From: Auriscalpium vulgare
Taxonomy: Eukaryota > Basidiomycota > Agaricomycetes > Russulales > Auriscalpiaceae
Direction: 5' to 3'
Length of the DNA stretch: 64,000 nt
Assembly (NCBI GenBank): GCA_019915015.1
Contig: JAHBBC010000026.1
Span: 514,741-578,740, forward strand
This document shows positions 35,765 to 46,016 of this stretch, piece by piece (position 1 is the stretch's first letter; each line of letters opens with the position of its first letter). The notes under the pieces are model-generated. The model did no database searches. It was given only the letters and a program-made list of their open reading frames with translations, and was not told the DNA's origin. The position numbers were made by a program, and so were the translations under genes.

Positions 35765-36433
35765 GGAGCGGGGGAAGCGGCCCTCATAGCTAGGCACTTT
35801 TGCGACTCTGTGTAGATAACAATGCTTGAATTACTTGTCTTTGAATCGTCAACGCGGGTGCAGAGATCTCAGGGCAACATGGTCACCAAGCGCCCAAGTT
35901 GACGTTTGATGCGTTGAACGCAAAGTCCGCGCCCGCCACACTCTCTTTCTTCGCCGCCGCCGCACACTCTCTTTCTTCGCCGCCTCCCACCACAGTTGGA
36001 GCCCTCCCGCCGCAAATTCGACGCGTTGCACGCCTTGCTTGTTGCGTTTAGCGCGTCGCTTTGCTTCCCTGCGAGCTTTTGGTGAGCTTCTTCATTTGCC
36101 TGCGCGTCTTGCACGGAATCGCTCCCGGCTCCTCTCGATGCAAAGGCACCCTCAGTGTTCCCAATGCTGACGAGCCTTATTGCCAGCTTCTTTGCGCGTC
36201 ACTTGATTTGCCTATTCGGTGAGCTTCTTCATTTGCCCGCGCGTCTTGCACGGAATCGCTCCCGGCTCCTCTCGATGCAAAGGCCTCCTCGCTGTTCCCA
36301 ATGCTGACGAGCCTCATTCCTAGCTTGGTGCAATAGCAGTCAGTGCCTCCGATCCTATCCTGGTGAGTCTTCTATTGTGCGCCTGCTTGACAGCACACTC
36401 ATGCTTTCTACCGCTTGTGCCAGCTGGCGTGCC
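35765..36433 (+). repeat. Leader region of the dioxygenase gene with a 137-bp tandem duplication
   Basis: ggtgagcttcttcatttgcc...gcacggaatcgctcccggct and its continuation cctctcgatgcaaagg and ttcccaatgctgacgagcc occur at 36081-36190 and 36218-36330. Each copy starts with a donor-like gtgagc and ends near an acceptor-like tag or cag, so each could be a leader intron. 35765-36080 shows nothing coding. Confidence 0.65.
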
Positions 36434-38286
36434 ATGCCTCCGCTCTTCAAAACGGTGAGCACTGATCGATGCATTTGTATTCCCGCGCTGACTGTCTGCT
36501 CATGTCTGCCCGTAGCTCCGCTCTCAGAAGCGGTATTCGCCGTACGCCCGCAGCCTGCTCAAGGATGCACTCGCTGCATACTCGGAGGCCGACTTCGACC
36601 TGGAAGCTGCCCTGCGGGCATCCATGGATGACTTCAACGCTGCTCTCCAGCAAGAACAGCAAGATGCTGCTCCATTGCCTGCGAATGCACCCGCCAGGCC
36701 CCCTTCCCCTTCGTTCAAGCAAGGCCAGCAAGGCGCTCATGCCAGCGCGCCGCCCGCCCACGCACCCGCCAGCGGCGCTTCCTGCCCTCAGCAGCCTCCA
36801 GCCCCCGACAACCATGCACCCCGAGCCCTGCCTCGCCCTTCCCCTGCAGAACGATGGCCGGGAGAGCGCACCCAGCATGCCCGCGATCGAATCCGCCGCC
36901 TCAACAAACGGCGCAAGGCGGCGGCTGACGCTCCGCACGGGCTGCCGCCTGTCACTCCTCGAATTCAGGAGGCGTTCAAGAAGCAGCCCACTCTGTCCAC
37001 TCCGTATAACGCCCTCAACTTTCCAGTGGCACGCGGAGCTCATATTGTGCAACGGGGCGTTCATCCCTCCGCTGAACCGTTCGTCAACAAGAAGAAGCCA
37101 TGGCTAAGCAAGGAGATCCCACTAGCAACATTTGTGGACGACCTCCGCTTTCAAGTCAAAAAATGGGACGGCAGGTGCGTGCATAGTGAGCTCGGCGAGC
37201 CCAGTGCGCTGATATCCCCTTGCTGTAGCCATTGCGAGTCCGTCTTGGATAGAAAGGGCCGCGTGCTGGCACAACTAGCTGCCCCGCCCCGCCGCGATGC
37301 ATCTTGGGAGAGCGTCCCCCAGTCTGTGAGCGCAGAGATGCAGGATGTCGCCAAGGCCTGCCCCTTCTCCCCGGGACAGCAAGCACACACCCGCGGGCGG
37401 TACCCCTTGCTGTCTGCAGGCTACATGCACGGCGGAGGACCAAAGGTGCGTGCGCAATCTACTCTTGTGGCATTGCTGGGCTCATTTATTCCACAGATGC
37501 CTTATAACATCTCGTACGACAACAGCGAGCAGGCGGCAGCAGCGCAGAGGCTTTTGAGCCACGAAGGGGTGCGGAGGCTCGCAGGGCTGGGCAGCGGTGC
37601 GTCGTTTGGTCGCCATCTTGTCTTCCACATAGCTAATTTTGCCCATGCCAGGCGTCTACCACACCTTCTCCAACAGCGCTTTTGAGCGCTGCGCGGGGGC
37701 GCTCGACGACGTTGTGGCTCACCAGCCATTCCTGAGGAAGCCCTTCGTCAACAGCATCTTTCCCGCAGTCACATTCAACTTTGGGCCGCGCGCACTCACC
37801 GTCCCTCACCGCGACTCCCAAAACGTGCCGTATGGCTGGTGCGCTGTGACCGCACTCGGCGACTTTGACTACCATCTCGGAGGACACCTTGTGCTGTGGG
37901 ACCTGGCGCTGGTTATCGAGTTTCCGCCCGGCTCCACCATCCTCATCCCTTCCGCCCTCATAACCCACAGCAACGTGGCTATCCAGCCTGGCGAAACTCG
38001 GCAGTCCATGACGCAATGGTGTGCTGGGGCCCTGATGCGATGGCAGGTCTACGGCTGTCGCACCGAGAAGACTATGCGGAAGGAGGATCGCTCCCTCGCG
38101 GAATCGTTTGACGCCGCTGCTTCAACCAGCTGGGACACCGCTGCGGCTTATTTGCCCACCTGGAGCGGCGAGCTGCCGGAGTTTGTGCAGGGTTCGTCTT
38201 CCGATGGTGGGCCTTCGTCAGATGCACAGGAGGGCTCGAATGTCAACAACGAGGCCTCCGAGTCACCAGCTGGATCCTGTGCATAG
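36434..38286 (+). CDS. TET/JBP-like 2-oxoglutarate Fe(II) dioxygenase, 543 residues, intact
   Basis: Five exons keep frame: 36434-36454, 36516-37174, 37229-37445, 37497-37596 and 37652-38286. The N-terminal 190 residues are Ala/Pro/Gln-rich with a basic ARDRIRRLNKRRKAA patch. The C-terminal domain has AGYMHGGGPK, NSIFPAVTFNFGPR, HRDSQNVPYGWCAVTALGDF (H385 and D387 as the HxD pair), GGHLVLWDLALVIEFPPGST, ALITHSN (H438) and ETRQSMTQW (R449). This is the iron- and 2-oxoglutarate-binding layout of the dioxygenase fold. The wording FNFGPR..T.PHRD...GWCAVTALG.FD is one I associate with TET/JBP-like proteins expanded in basidiomycetes, some of which oxidise 5-methylcytosine. Activity on DNA is inference. 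The stop codon lies 15 bp before the gypsy LTR, so the 3' untranslated region now comes from the LTR. Confidence 0.75.
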
Positions 38287-38301
38287 GGATAGGGCGAGCG
38301 C

Positions 38302-39458
38302 TGATACGCCCCCAGCGCGGGTGGCTTCTGTTTTCGCATTTTTGGCACGTTCTATCGCCTCAACATCGACTATCGCAACACATCGCGCTCGCAGTTCCAG
38401 CCAAGACGCTAGCACACTTGTAGCAACACGGGCCTATACTCCTTGACGTCTCCATCGATTCTCTACCATCCAGGCCACGCAGGATGATTGCACAAGTCCC
38501 CAAGTCATGTGTACACGCCCACCAAGTCACCAAGACGTTCTGAGCCAGCCATTAGCATTCTGTGCGCACGTCGCAATGTCTCGCGCATACATCCACATGT
38601 TGCCCTCGCCTCCCACCTCGTTCCCAGAGCGTCCTAGCGTTGCGCAGCCCCTCGACACGTCACCCACAGGTCCCAGGGTCCGGTCTAGATGCAGTGTCTC
38701 AGAGCAATGTTCCGGTTTGATGGTTTCCGATACGTCGCGATCCGCATATCTCGGAGTTTCACATGGAGATAGCACAGCCTTGCTGTTCCGATACGTCGCG
38801 ATGCTTGTTTCTGATTGGATACGCCTTCTAGAATGTCTCACTATCCCCATACTTACCAGATGACTCACAGTAGCCACAGAGACATGTTTCCCGTGTATAT
38901 CTGTTGGTAGCTAGGTCACTGAATATCAGACAACTTCTCCCCTCCAGAGTCAACGTCTCAAACCTTTGCAACATCGTTTTATCGCGTTCAACATCGACCT
39001 CGACCTTCAACTTCGCAGCGCCCAAGATTATAGCCTTCACCTTCGCAGAGCCCACGTTTACAAGCCTTCAACTTCGCAGAGCACATTGTTTTCACCTCGT
39101 CCAGCGTTATCGCGTTACGTCGCGACCTTCGTATCACCTTGTCCCCTTGTCCCCTCATCCTCGCCTTTGCTCCCCCATCGTCTCAGCCCTCCAGCAAGGT
39201 ATTCTCAAGCTCGCTACACATCGCAACGTCCTGTTCCGCACCAGCAGTGTCGACTTCCATCCCAGATCACCTTGTCCATCGTCCTATCGCCCTCCAAGTC
39301 ACCTAGCGACTTCCCCCCAGCGTTCACGCCTCTCCCCGAGTCATCTGTAGGTCCTGGGACGCGCCCCCAACCTGTTACTAGCACCGCTCGAGCCAGCAGG
39401 AGTTGGTTTTGTGGTTTGTTTTGCCATCTGACCGCCTGTGCGCCGAGATAGGTCATCA
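38302..39458 (+). repeat. 5' LTR of the gypsy element
   Basis: 1157 bp, TG...CA ends, direct copy of 46017-47173 (offset 7715). Open frames inside it (38507-38863, 38904-39350 and others) appear identically in the other LTR and are not genes. Confidence 0.95.
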
Positions 39459-42119
39459 TTTGTGGAGCCCACCGCGAGGGGCACTACCAGGATTGCTTCA
39501 GATCACTCTCGTTCATCTTCCACACCCCCTACACATCGACATCGCTATCCTACTCGAGTCTCCTCCCTAGCCGCAGAACTTCGCGAATCGTTTGTCGTTT
39601 GGCCCCCCAGTCCAGGAGAACTCTTTTCCTCAGTCCCTAGTCCATTTGCGACACACAACAACCTTCCTTCCGACCTTCTCAGTGATATCAACCTCCTAGA
39701 TCCATTAGAAGACTCTCCACCGTTTCCAGGAAGCTTCCCATCGTCGCCTCGCCCCTTGTTACATCCCGTCACATCGCGCACTCCGCCTTCGCCATCGCCC
39801 CAGCCTATTTCCACACCTCCAGCCATCACCAGTCGTCTTCCATCGCCCGCCGTTTATATCGCGAACCGTCGCACACACACCGTTCAAGTCCCTATCACCA
39901 ATCCCCAACCTTTTATCGCGATGACTACGCTTATGCCAGCTCGTGGTGATCGCACCGCCCCTATATTTACCCCAGAACAGCCTCGTTCAATCCGCAGGTT
40001 CTTTGCAGACCTTGAAATCCTATTCCTTCGTTGCTCAATCACCAAGGATGAAGAGAAGAAGACTTGGGCACAGAGTTATGTCCCTATCGAAGTAGCCGAT
40101 CTTTTCGACGCCATGACAGAGTTCACCGACGCCTCCAAGTCATACAAAGAGTTCAAGGAAGCTGTCGCGAAGCTCTACCCAGGTGCTAGCGAAGACAAAG
40201 CATATTCAGTTGCAGACCTTGAGCACCTCGTCGCGGAACGTCGCGCCAACGGAATCTCGACACTGGAAGAGTTCGCAACATTCCATCGCGACTTCTTGAC
40301 GCTCTCCAGCTATCTTATCAAGCACAAGCGCCTCTCAGACCTCCAGCAACAACGAGAATTTGTTCGAGGCATCCCAGCTGAGCTTTGGCAGCGTGTCCAT
40401 GCTCGCCTTCAGATCAAATTGCCAGACCAGGAGCCAGAAGACCCCTATCTTGTTTCTGACGTCAAGGACGCAACGAAATATGTTCTACATGGCACAGCAG
40501 CCTCTTCCTTTCGCAACGACGCCGCTTTAGCACCCAGCTCATCGTTAACGCCAGCCCCAGCGATCAAGACAGAAGAACTCCTTGTCACCCTCGTTCGTTC
40601 GCTCACCCAAGCAATTCAAGGCAATAGCGCAGTCCCAGCAGCCTTGTCCACGCCCACACCTGCTCCAGTTGACACCATTCGCTCAGAGAATCGTTGCCTA
40701 TATGATGGCGCTCCAGATCATCACATCGCGAACTGTCCTGCAGTCGAAGAAGACATCCGCACTGGCTACGTCAAGCGAAACCATGAAGGACGAGTCATAC
40801 TACCTGGTGGAGGATTTGTTCCTCGCTTTATTACAGGCAACACCCTTCGTGATCGCATGATGGAGTGGCATCGACGCAACCCAGGCCAGCGCGCACAAGC
40901 CCAGATGATGCTCGCAGTTGAGCCGCTCTCGACGTTCACGCTTTCCGCGACAGATCGCATCGCCGCACTTGAAGCTGAGCTAGCAGCACTGAAAGGCCCA
41001 CAGGCTCGCGATTCGTTCAAGTTGGTCTTCGACGGCGTAGAAGTGCCCCCTCGTCGAACCGCGAACGTGAAGCCGACTCAAGATGCCCCACCAGTTCAAG
41101 CTCCAGCTCCAGCGCAAGCTCCCGCTCCTAGTCCAGCACAGTCATCAGCACCTCGCACACCTTCGCACCCCTTCGCCAAAGCTCGTGACGCTACTTCCGC
41201 CCCAGTCAAGCAGACACGCTTTGTCCCTGCAGACCCGCCCAGGCCTTTGAATGCGCGAGACACCGCTTACAAGACAAATGCTCCAGTCCACAAGACAGAG
41301 ATAGCAGACACAGTGTTTGCTCGCTCGATGAAAGCGAACTCGATCACGCTCACACCTGAGGAACTCCTTTCACTCTCGCCAGAGGTCCGCGCGAAGTATC
41401 GCGATGTTGTCACACCTCGTCGTGCAGTCAATGAGCAAGTCATTTCCAGTTTCCCCACTGTCGAAGAGGTCCCAGAAGACATAGTCTCGCCCGCCGCGGC
41501 AATTGCCGAAGCTGAAGCCAAGACGTTTGCAAACTATGTCCCTGCCCCTCGTGTTATCGCGCCAGATCGCAATAACCCTCCGCCCGGCGTCCTAGTCATT
41601 GATGATCCATATGAGACGTACCTGATGGACTTAGCCCCTGAAGAAGAGCCTAAAGTCTTGACTGTCGCCCGCGAATCACATGCGCTCCGCTCCATCGACG
41701 CTATCATTGACAACAAAGACACAGTTGAATGCCTTTTGGATCCCGGGTCACAGATTATCTCGATGTCAGAAGAGATTTGTCACCATCTTGGCCTTGCATA
41801 CGACCCTTCGATCCGCATTCGTGTTCAGAGTGCCAACACACACTATGACAGCTCGCTTGGATTAGCTCGCAACGTCCCCGTCAAGATCGCGAATATTACC
41901 ATCTACTTGCAGATCCACGTCATTCGCAACGTCGCGTACGACATTCTACTTGGACGCCCCTTCGACGTTATCACAGAGAGTGTTGTGCGCAACTTCAAGA
42001 ACGAAGACCAGACTGTTACGCTTCGCAATCCCAACTCGACAGCTGTTGTCACAGTGCCTACGTTCCCTAGAGGGCATCATCGGTTTCGAGTCTCACAGGA
42101 GACAACTTTCGCTGCTTGA
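39438..42119 (+). CDS. gag-pr: Gag-protease polyprotein of the gypsy element
   Basis: The open frame begins at 39438 in the last bases of the LTR; the ATG at 39921 (MTTLMPARGD) is the likelier Gag start, since the first 160 residues are Ser/Pro-rich. The Gag part includes SIRRFFADLEILFLRCSITK and LSDLQQQREFVRGIPAELWQ, and a CLYDG...HHIANC stretch in place of a classic zinc knuckle (near 40700). The protease part has VECLLDPGSQIISM and later AYDILLGRPFDV, typical of retropepsins. The active site reads D-P-G, not D-S/T-G. The frame ends at TGA 42117-42119, where pol continues in the +1 frame. Confidence 0.88.
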   Translation: MRRDRSSFVEPTARGTTRIASDHSRSSSTPPTHRHRYPTRVSSLAAELRESFVVWPPSPGELFSSVPSPFATHNNLPSDLLSDINLLDPLEDSPPFPGSFPSSPRPLLHPVTSRTPPSPSPQPISTPPAITSRLPSPAVYIANRRTHTVQVPITNPQPFIAMTTLMPARGDRTAPIFTPEQPRSIRRFFADLEILFLRCSITKDEEKKTWAQSYVPIEVADLFDAMTEFTDASKSYKEFKEAVAKLYPGASEDKAYSVADLEHLVAERRANGISTLEEFATFHRDFLTLSSYLIKHKRLSDLQQQREFVRGIPAELWQRVHARLQIKLPDQEPEDPYLVSDVKDATKYVLHGTAASSFRNDAALAPSSSLTPAPAIKTEELLVTLVRSLTQAIQGNSAVPAALSTPTPAPVDTIRSENRCLYDGAPDHHIANCPAVEEDIRTGYVKRNHEGRVILPGGGFVPRFITGNTLRDRMMEWHRRNPGQRAQAQMMLAVEPLSTFTLSATDRIAALEAELAALKGPQARDSFKLVFDGVEVPPRRTANVKPTQDAPPVQAPAPAQAPAPSPAQSSAPRTPSHPFAKARDATSAPVKQTRFVPADPPRPLNARDTAYKTNAPVHKTEIADTVFARSMKANSITLTPEELLSLSPEVRAKYRDVVTPRRAVNEQVISSFPTVEEVPEDIVSPAAAIAEAEAKTFANYVPAPRVIAPDRNNPPPGVLVIDDPYETYLMDLAPEEEPKVLTVARESHALRSIDAIIDNKDTVECLLDPGSQIISMSEEICHHLGLAYDPSIRIRVQSANTHYDSSLGLARNVPVKIANITIYLQIHVIRNVAYDILLGRPFDVITESVVRNFKNEDQTVTLRNPNSTAVVTVPTFPRGHHRFRVSQETTFAA
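39463..39480 (+). promoter_or_regulatory. Putative primer binding site
   Basis: tggagcccaccgcgaggg starts 4 nt after the 5' LTR. A TGG start is what a tRNA 3'-CCA end would pair with; the tRNA was not identified. Confidence 0.5.
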
Positions 42120-45100
42120 TTATCTAGAAGATGGTGAAGAAGTCGCCCTCATCTTGGAAGGCGACGGCGCGAGTGTTCGCGCACTTGCTTATACCCCTCT
42201 TGACCCTTCAGACGAATCCTCGCTCCAGTTTGCTTATTTAACCGCCTCCGACGCTCGTTCTTTGCTTCCCAACCACGCCGCTCCAGCAGCTTTTACAGTT
42301 TTGACTTCAACGTTCGCTCCAAATCCCGCCTCAACGCAATCCACACTCTTTTCTACCTTTGCCTCAGACCTTCGTCCATTGCCTTTGCCAGAGAATCAGA
42401 TACCCCCAGTTCGCGAAACGTTTGCGAAGCGCAAGTACAAGCCCGTTGCCCAGAAAGTCAAGCCTGTGCTAGGCTCAGTCCCAGAACAGTTCCGCATAGT
42501 TCGCAACATACAGGGAGATCCCCTTGCATCGCTCCCTATGCTCCCTACGCATCCCCCGCCCTTTGTACCCACCGGACGCTACACGCAAGAACGCAAAGAC
42601 ACTGTTGATAGCCAAGAGTGCTACAATTTCCTTCAGCCAGCCGAACGAGACCTATTGCACCACGTCATTTCAGTTCACAACGACGCTTTCGCTTGGAATG
42701 ACTCAGAGCGAGGCAGTTTCAAGCGCGAGTTCTTTCCTCCAGTCCAAATCCCTGTCGTTCCGCATACACCTTGGGTACAGCGCAATATTCCGATCCCACC
42801 AGGTCTTTACAAAGAAGTCACAGACCTCATTCGTCGCAAGATTCATGCAGGCACATATGAAGACTCGAATTCATCGTATCGTTCGCGTTGGTTCTGCGTC
42901 GCGAAGAAAGATGGCAAGTCGCTACGCATTGTTCACAGTCTTGAGCCCCTCAACGCCGTCACTATCGCACATTCCGGAGTCACACCCACGCCAGAGCACC
43001 TTGCAGAACAGTTCGGAGGCCGCGCATGCGGTGGAATACTCGATCTCTACGTTGGCTATGACGAACGCCTCATTGACGAACACTCGCGAGATCTCACTAC
43101 GTTCCAGACGCCCTTTGGAGCCAAGCGCCTTGTCACCCTACCCATGGGATGGACGAACTCAGTTCCTATCTTCCATGACGACGTCACGTACATCCTCCAG
43201 CCTGAGATACCAGCGATTACAGTCCCCTACATCGACGATGTCCCACTCAAAGGTCCCGCATCCGAGTATCTTGACGAATATGGCAAGCCCGAGCACATCG
43301 CGAACAATCGCAACATCCGCCGTTTTGTCTGGGAGCACTTCCAGAATGTCAACCGTATCTTGCAGCGCATGAAGTATTGTGGTGGCACATTCTCTGGCAC
43401 CAAGTCTATCATTATCAGTCGCGAGTTCACCGTTCTTGGCCATCGTTGCACCCCAGAAGGTCGACGTCCTGACGAGTCCACTGTCTCAGTTATCCGCAAC
43501 TGGGGCCCCTGCAAAGATGTCTCTGACGTTCGTGCATTCCTTGGTACCATTGGAGTCTGCCGCATTTTCATCGACTCGTTCGCGAAACGTGCCCACGTCT
43601 TGACACAGCTTACTCGCAAAGGTGTCCCATTCGAGTTCGGACCAGAACATATTGCCGCTCAAGAAGACCTTAAAGTAGCCTTGCTCGCCTCGCCAGCGCT
43701 CCGTGCCATCAACTATGAATCACCCGACCCAGTTGTCTTAGCTGTTGACTCCTCGTACATTGCAATAGGCTATATCTTAGCGCAAGACGTCGCGACCCCC
43801 AAGAAGACGCTCCGCTATATCAATCGCTTTGGTTCTATCACGCTCAACGACCGCGAACGACGCTTCTCCCAGCCTAAGCTTGAGATTTACGGCCTTTTCC
43901 GTGCACTACGCACACTCCGCATCTATCTACTTGGCGTTCGCAACCTAGTTGTTGAAGTAGACGCTAGCGCTATCAAAGGAATGCTCAAGAACCCGGATCT
44001 CGTCCCTAGTGCAAGTATCAATCGATGGATTCTAGGCATCCTCATCTTCCATTTCAAGCTTCGCCACGTTCCAGGGGTTCGCCATGGACCAGACGGGCTT
44101 TCGCGACATAGACAAGAAGGTGAAGATACCCCAGCAGAGACAGAACAAGATGACAGTTATGACGATTGGCTTGATAACATGCATGGATTCCTTCACATTG
44201 TCTACCCTTCGCCTTCTGCGTTTCGTTCCCACATCCTAGCTGTGCCCACCCACCCTCCCTGCTTCGCGACCTATGCCCTGACCGAGGACGGTCAAGACTT
44301 CAGTAAGGAGGAGGAGGAGCCCAAGCTCTGTTATGACGATGTGCCACGTTCCGACTCAGCTAGAACCCACGACCTTCGCATTCAAGCAGTCCACAATTGG
44401 TTAAGGAAACCAGAACGCCCAGAAGACTTGTCAGATTCTGAGTTCGCGACCTTTGTCCGCTATGCGACGCGCTTCTTTATCGACAAGACAAGACTTTGGC
44501 GACGCAGTCTTGATGGCGCACACAAGCTTGTGATACAACCAGCTCAACGACTTCAAGTTCTTGCAGAATGTCATGATCGTGTTGGACATCGCGGAGTTTT
44601 TGCTACAAGATCGCTTATTCAAGAACGTTTTTGGTGGCCAGCTTCCGAAGCGGATGCCATGTGGTATGTCCGCAGCTGTCTCATCTGTCAGCAGCGTCAG
44701 AAGCGTCAAGTTCTCATCCCCCCGGTTGTTGCGACACCCGCTGCGCTCTTCGCGAAGATCTACGTTGACACAATGCATATGCCAGTCTCTAACGGCTTTC
44801 GCTATATTGTTCAAGGACGCTGTTCACTCACCCAGTACCCCGAGTTTCGACTCCTACGCCGTGAGACAGCCAAGGCCATTGCAGATTGGGTCTTTGAAGA
44901 TATCCTTTGTCGTTGGGGTTCATTAAGCGAAATCGTCACAGACAACGGAGGCCCATTTGTCAAGGCACTTGACTATCTGTCCAAGAAGTACAACATTCGC
45001 CATATTCGCATCAGTGGTTACAATTCGCGAGCCAACGGCATCGTTGAGCGTGCACACTTTGACGTTCGTCAAGCATTGTTCAAGGCCTGCGATGGAGAAC

Positions 45101-45768
45101 AGAGTCGCTGGTCTATGTCTGCGCACACAGTCTTTTGGTCCGAGCGCCTTACTACAAGACGCCGCATGGGTTGCTCGCCCTACTTTGCAGTCACAGGTTG
45201 TCATCCGCTCATTCCCCTTGACATATCCGAAGCAACGTACCTCTTGCCGCCGCCCACGTCCATTCTTTCGACCACAGACCTCATTGCACGACGCGCCATA
45301 GCCCTCCAGAAGCGACACGAGCACATTTCACACCTGCGTTCCAAGGTTTTTGCACATCGTCTAGCAGCAGCAGAGCGCTTTGAGCGTGACCACGCAGCGA
45401 CCATTCGCGACTTTGATTTCAAGCGTGGAGACCTTGTATTGATCCGCCACACCGCTATCGAGAAGTCGCTAAACCGCAAGATGCGCCCTCGCTATCTAGG
45501 CCCCCTTGTTGTTGTATCGCGAAACCGCGGAGGCGCCTACCTTGTTGCAGAACTAGATGGTTCCGTCTTTGATCGACCCATTGCCGCCTTCAGAGTCATC
45601 CCCTTCTTTGCGCGAAAGCGAATTGAAGTGGACTTAGATGCCATTGATATTGACACTACTCGACTTCGCGAACTAGAAGCTTCCCAGTCCTTAGGAGACG
45701 ATGACAGCTTAGAAGACATGCCAATAGCCGATGAAGACGACATGGATGGTCCCCCAGATGGCTCCTGA
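42118..45768 (+). CDS. pol: Pol polyprotein: reverse transcriptase, RNase H, integrase
   Basis: The frame is open from before 41950, but homology starts near the Gag stop, so pol is probably made by a +1 shift there. Reverse transcriptase: SRWFCVAKKDGKSLRIVHSL, LPMGWTNS and the catalytic YIDD (43228-43239). RNase H: VVLAVDSSYIAIGYIL, then LEIYGLFRALRTL and VEVDASAIKGML. Integrase: a CHDRVGH...CLICQQ zinc-binding start, then DTMHM, VTDNGGPF and NGIVERAHFD giving the D, D, E triad. The tail has RYLGPLVVVSRNRGGAYLVA, the GPY/F-like end. There are no internal stops over about 1215 codons, so it looks functional. Confidence 0.92.
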   Translation, partial: DYLEDGEEVALILEGDGASVRALAYTPLDPSDESSLQFAYLTASDARSLLPNHAAPAAFTVLTSTFAPNPASTQSTLFSTFASDLRPLPLPENQIPPVRETFAKRKYKPVAQKVKPVLGSVPEQFRIVRNIQGDPLASLPMLPTHPPPFVPTGRYTQERKDTVDSQECYNFLQPAERDLLHHVISVHNDAFAWNDSERGSFKREFFPPVQIPVVPHTPWVQRNIPIPPGLYKEVTDLIRRKIHAGTYEDSNSSYRSRWFCVAKKDGKSLRIVHSLEPLNAVTIAHSGVTPTPEHLAEQFGGRACGGILDLYVGYDERLIDEHSRDLTTFQTPFGAKRLVTLPMGWTNSVPIFHDDVTYILQPEIPAITVPYIDDVPLKGPASEYLDEYGKPEHIANNRNIRRFVWEHFQNVNRILQRMKYCGGTFSGTKSIIISREFTVLGHRCTPEGRRPDESTVSVIRNWGPCKDVSDVRAFLGTIGVCRIFIDSFAKRAHVLTQLTRKGVPFEFGPEHIAAQEDLKVALLASPALRAINYESPDPVVLAVDSSYIAIGYILAQDVATPKKTLRYINRFGSITLNDRERRFSQPKLEIYGLFRALRTLRIYLLGVRNLVVEVDASAIKGMLKNPDLVPSASINRWILGILIFHFKLRHVPGVRHGPDGLSRHRQEGEDTPAETEQDDSYDDWLDNMHGFLHIVYPSPSAFRSHILAVPTHPPCFATYALTEDGQDFSKEEEEPKLCYDDVPRSDSARTHDLRIQAVHNWLRKPERPEDLSDSEFATFVRYATRFFIDKTRLWRRSLDGAHKLVIQPAQRLQVLAECHDRVGHRGVFATRSLIQERFWWPASEADAMWYVRSCLICQQRQKRQVLIPPVVATPAALFAKIYVDTMHMPVSNGFRYIVQGRCSLTQYPEFRLLRRETAKAIADWVFEDILCRWGSLSEIVTDNGGPFVKALDYLSKKYNIRHIRISGYNSRANGIVERAHFDVRQALFKACDGEQSRWSMSAHTVFWSERLTTRRRMGCSPYFAVTGCHPLIPLDISEATYLLPPPTSILSTTDLIARRAIALQKRHEHISHLRSKVFAHRLAAAERFERDHAATIRDFDFKRGDLVLIRHTAIEKSLNRKMRPRYLGPLVVVSRNRGGAYLVAELDGSVFDRPIAAFRVIPFFARKRIEVDLDAIDIDTTRLRELEASQSLGDDDSLEDMPIADEDDMDGPPDGS
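44278..44314 (+). promoter_or_regulatory. Internal copy of the polypurine-tract region (possible central PPT)
   Basis: These 37 bases inside pol match the 37 bases before the 3' LTR (45980-46016) at 34 positions, including aaggaggagg. Confidence 0.6.
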
Positions 45769-46003
45769 CTCCTTTGTTTTGTTTCTCTTTCCAGCATGCT
45801 ACGCATGGTTTCCCTTGTGTTTGTTTAAGTTTTGTTTCCCTTTTGCCCATGCCATTTACAGAGACCAAGAAGGGACATTCAAGTTCGCTATATGCTTCAC
45901 TCTTCCATTTCTGTATCCTTCCGTTCCCACCCACCGCAGCCCCCAGCACTCCTTTGCCGACCCGTATTCAACGCACGCGCTGACCGAGGACGGTCAGATC
46001 TTC

Positions 46004-46016
46004 AGTAAGGAGGAGG
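46004..46016 (+). promoter_or_regulatory. Polypurine tract before the 3' LTR
   Basis: agtaaggaggagg directly precedes TGATACGCCC of the 3' LTR, the position expected for plus-strand priming. Confidence 0.85.

Noticed and set aside
38507..39451. Several open frames of 75-161 codons inside the LTRs
   Set aside because: They occur identically in both LTRs and have no domains; they reflect the LTR duplication.
42524..43372. 282-codon plus-strand frame
   Set aside because: It lies wholly inside pol in another phase; codon bias of pol keeps the shadow frame open.
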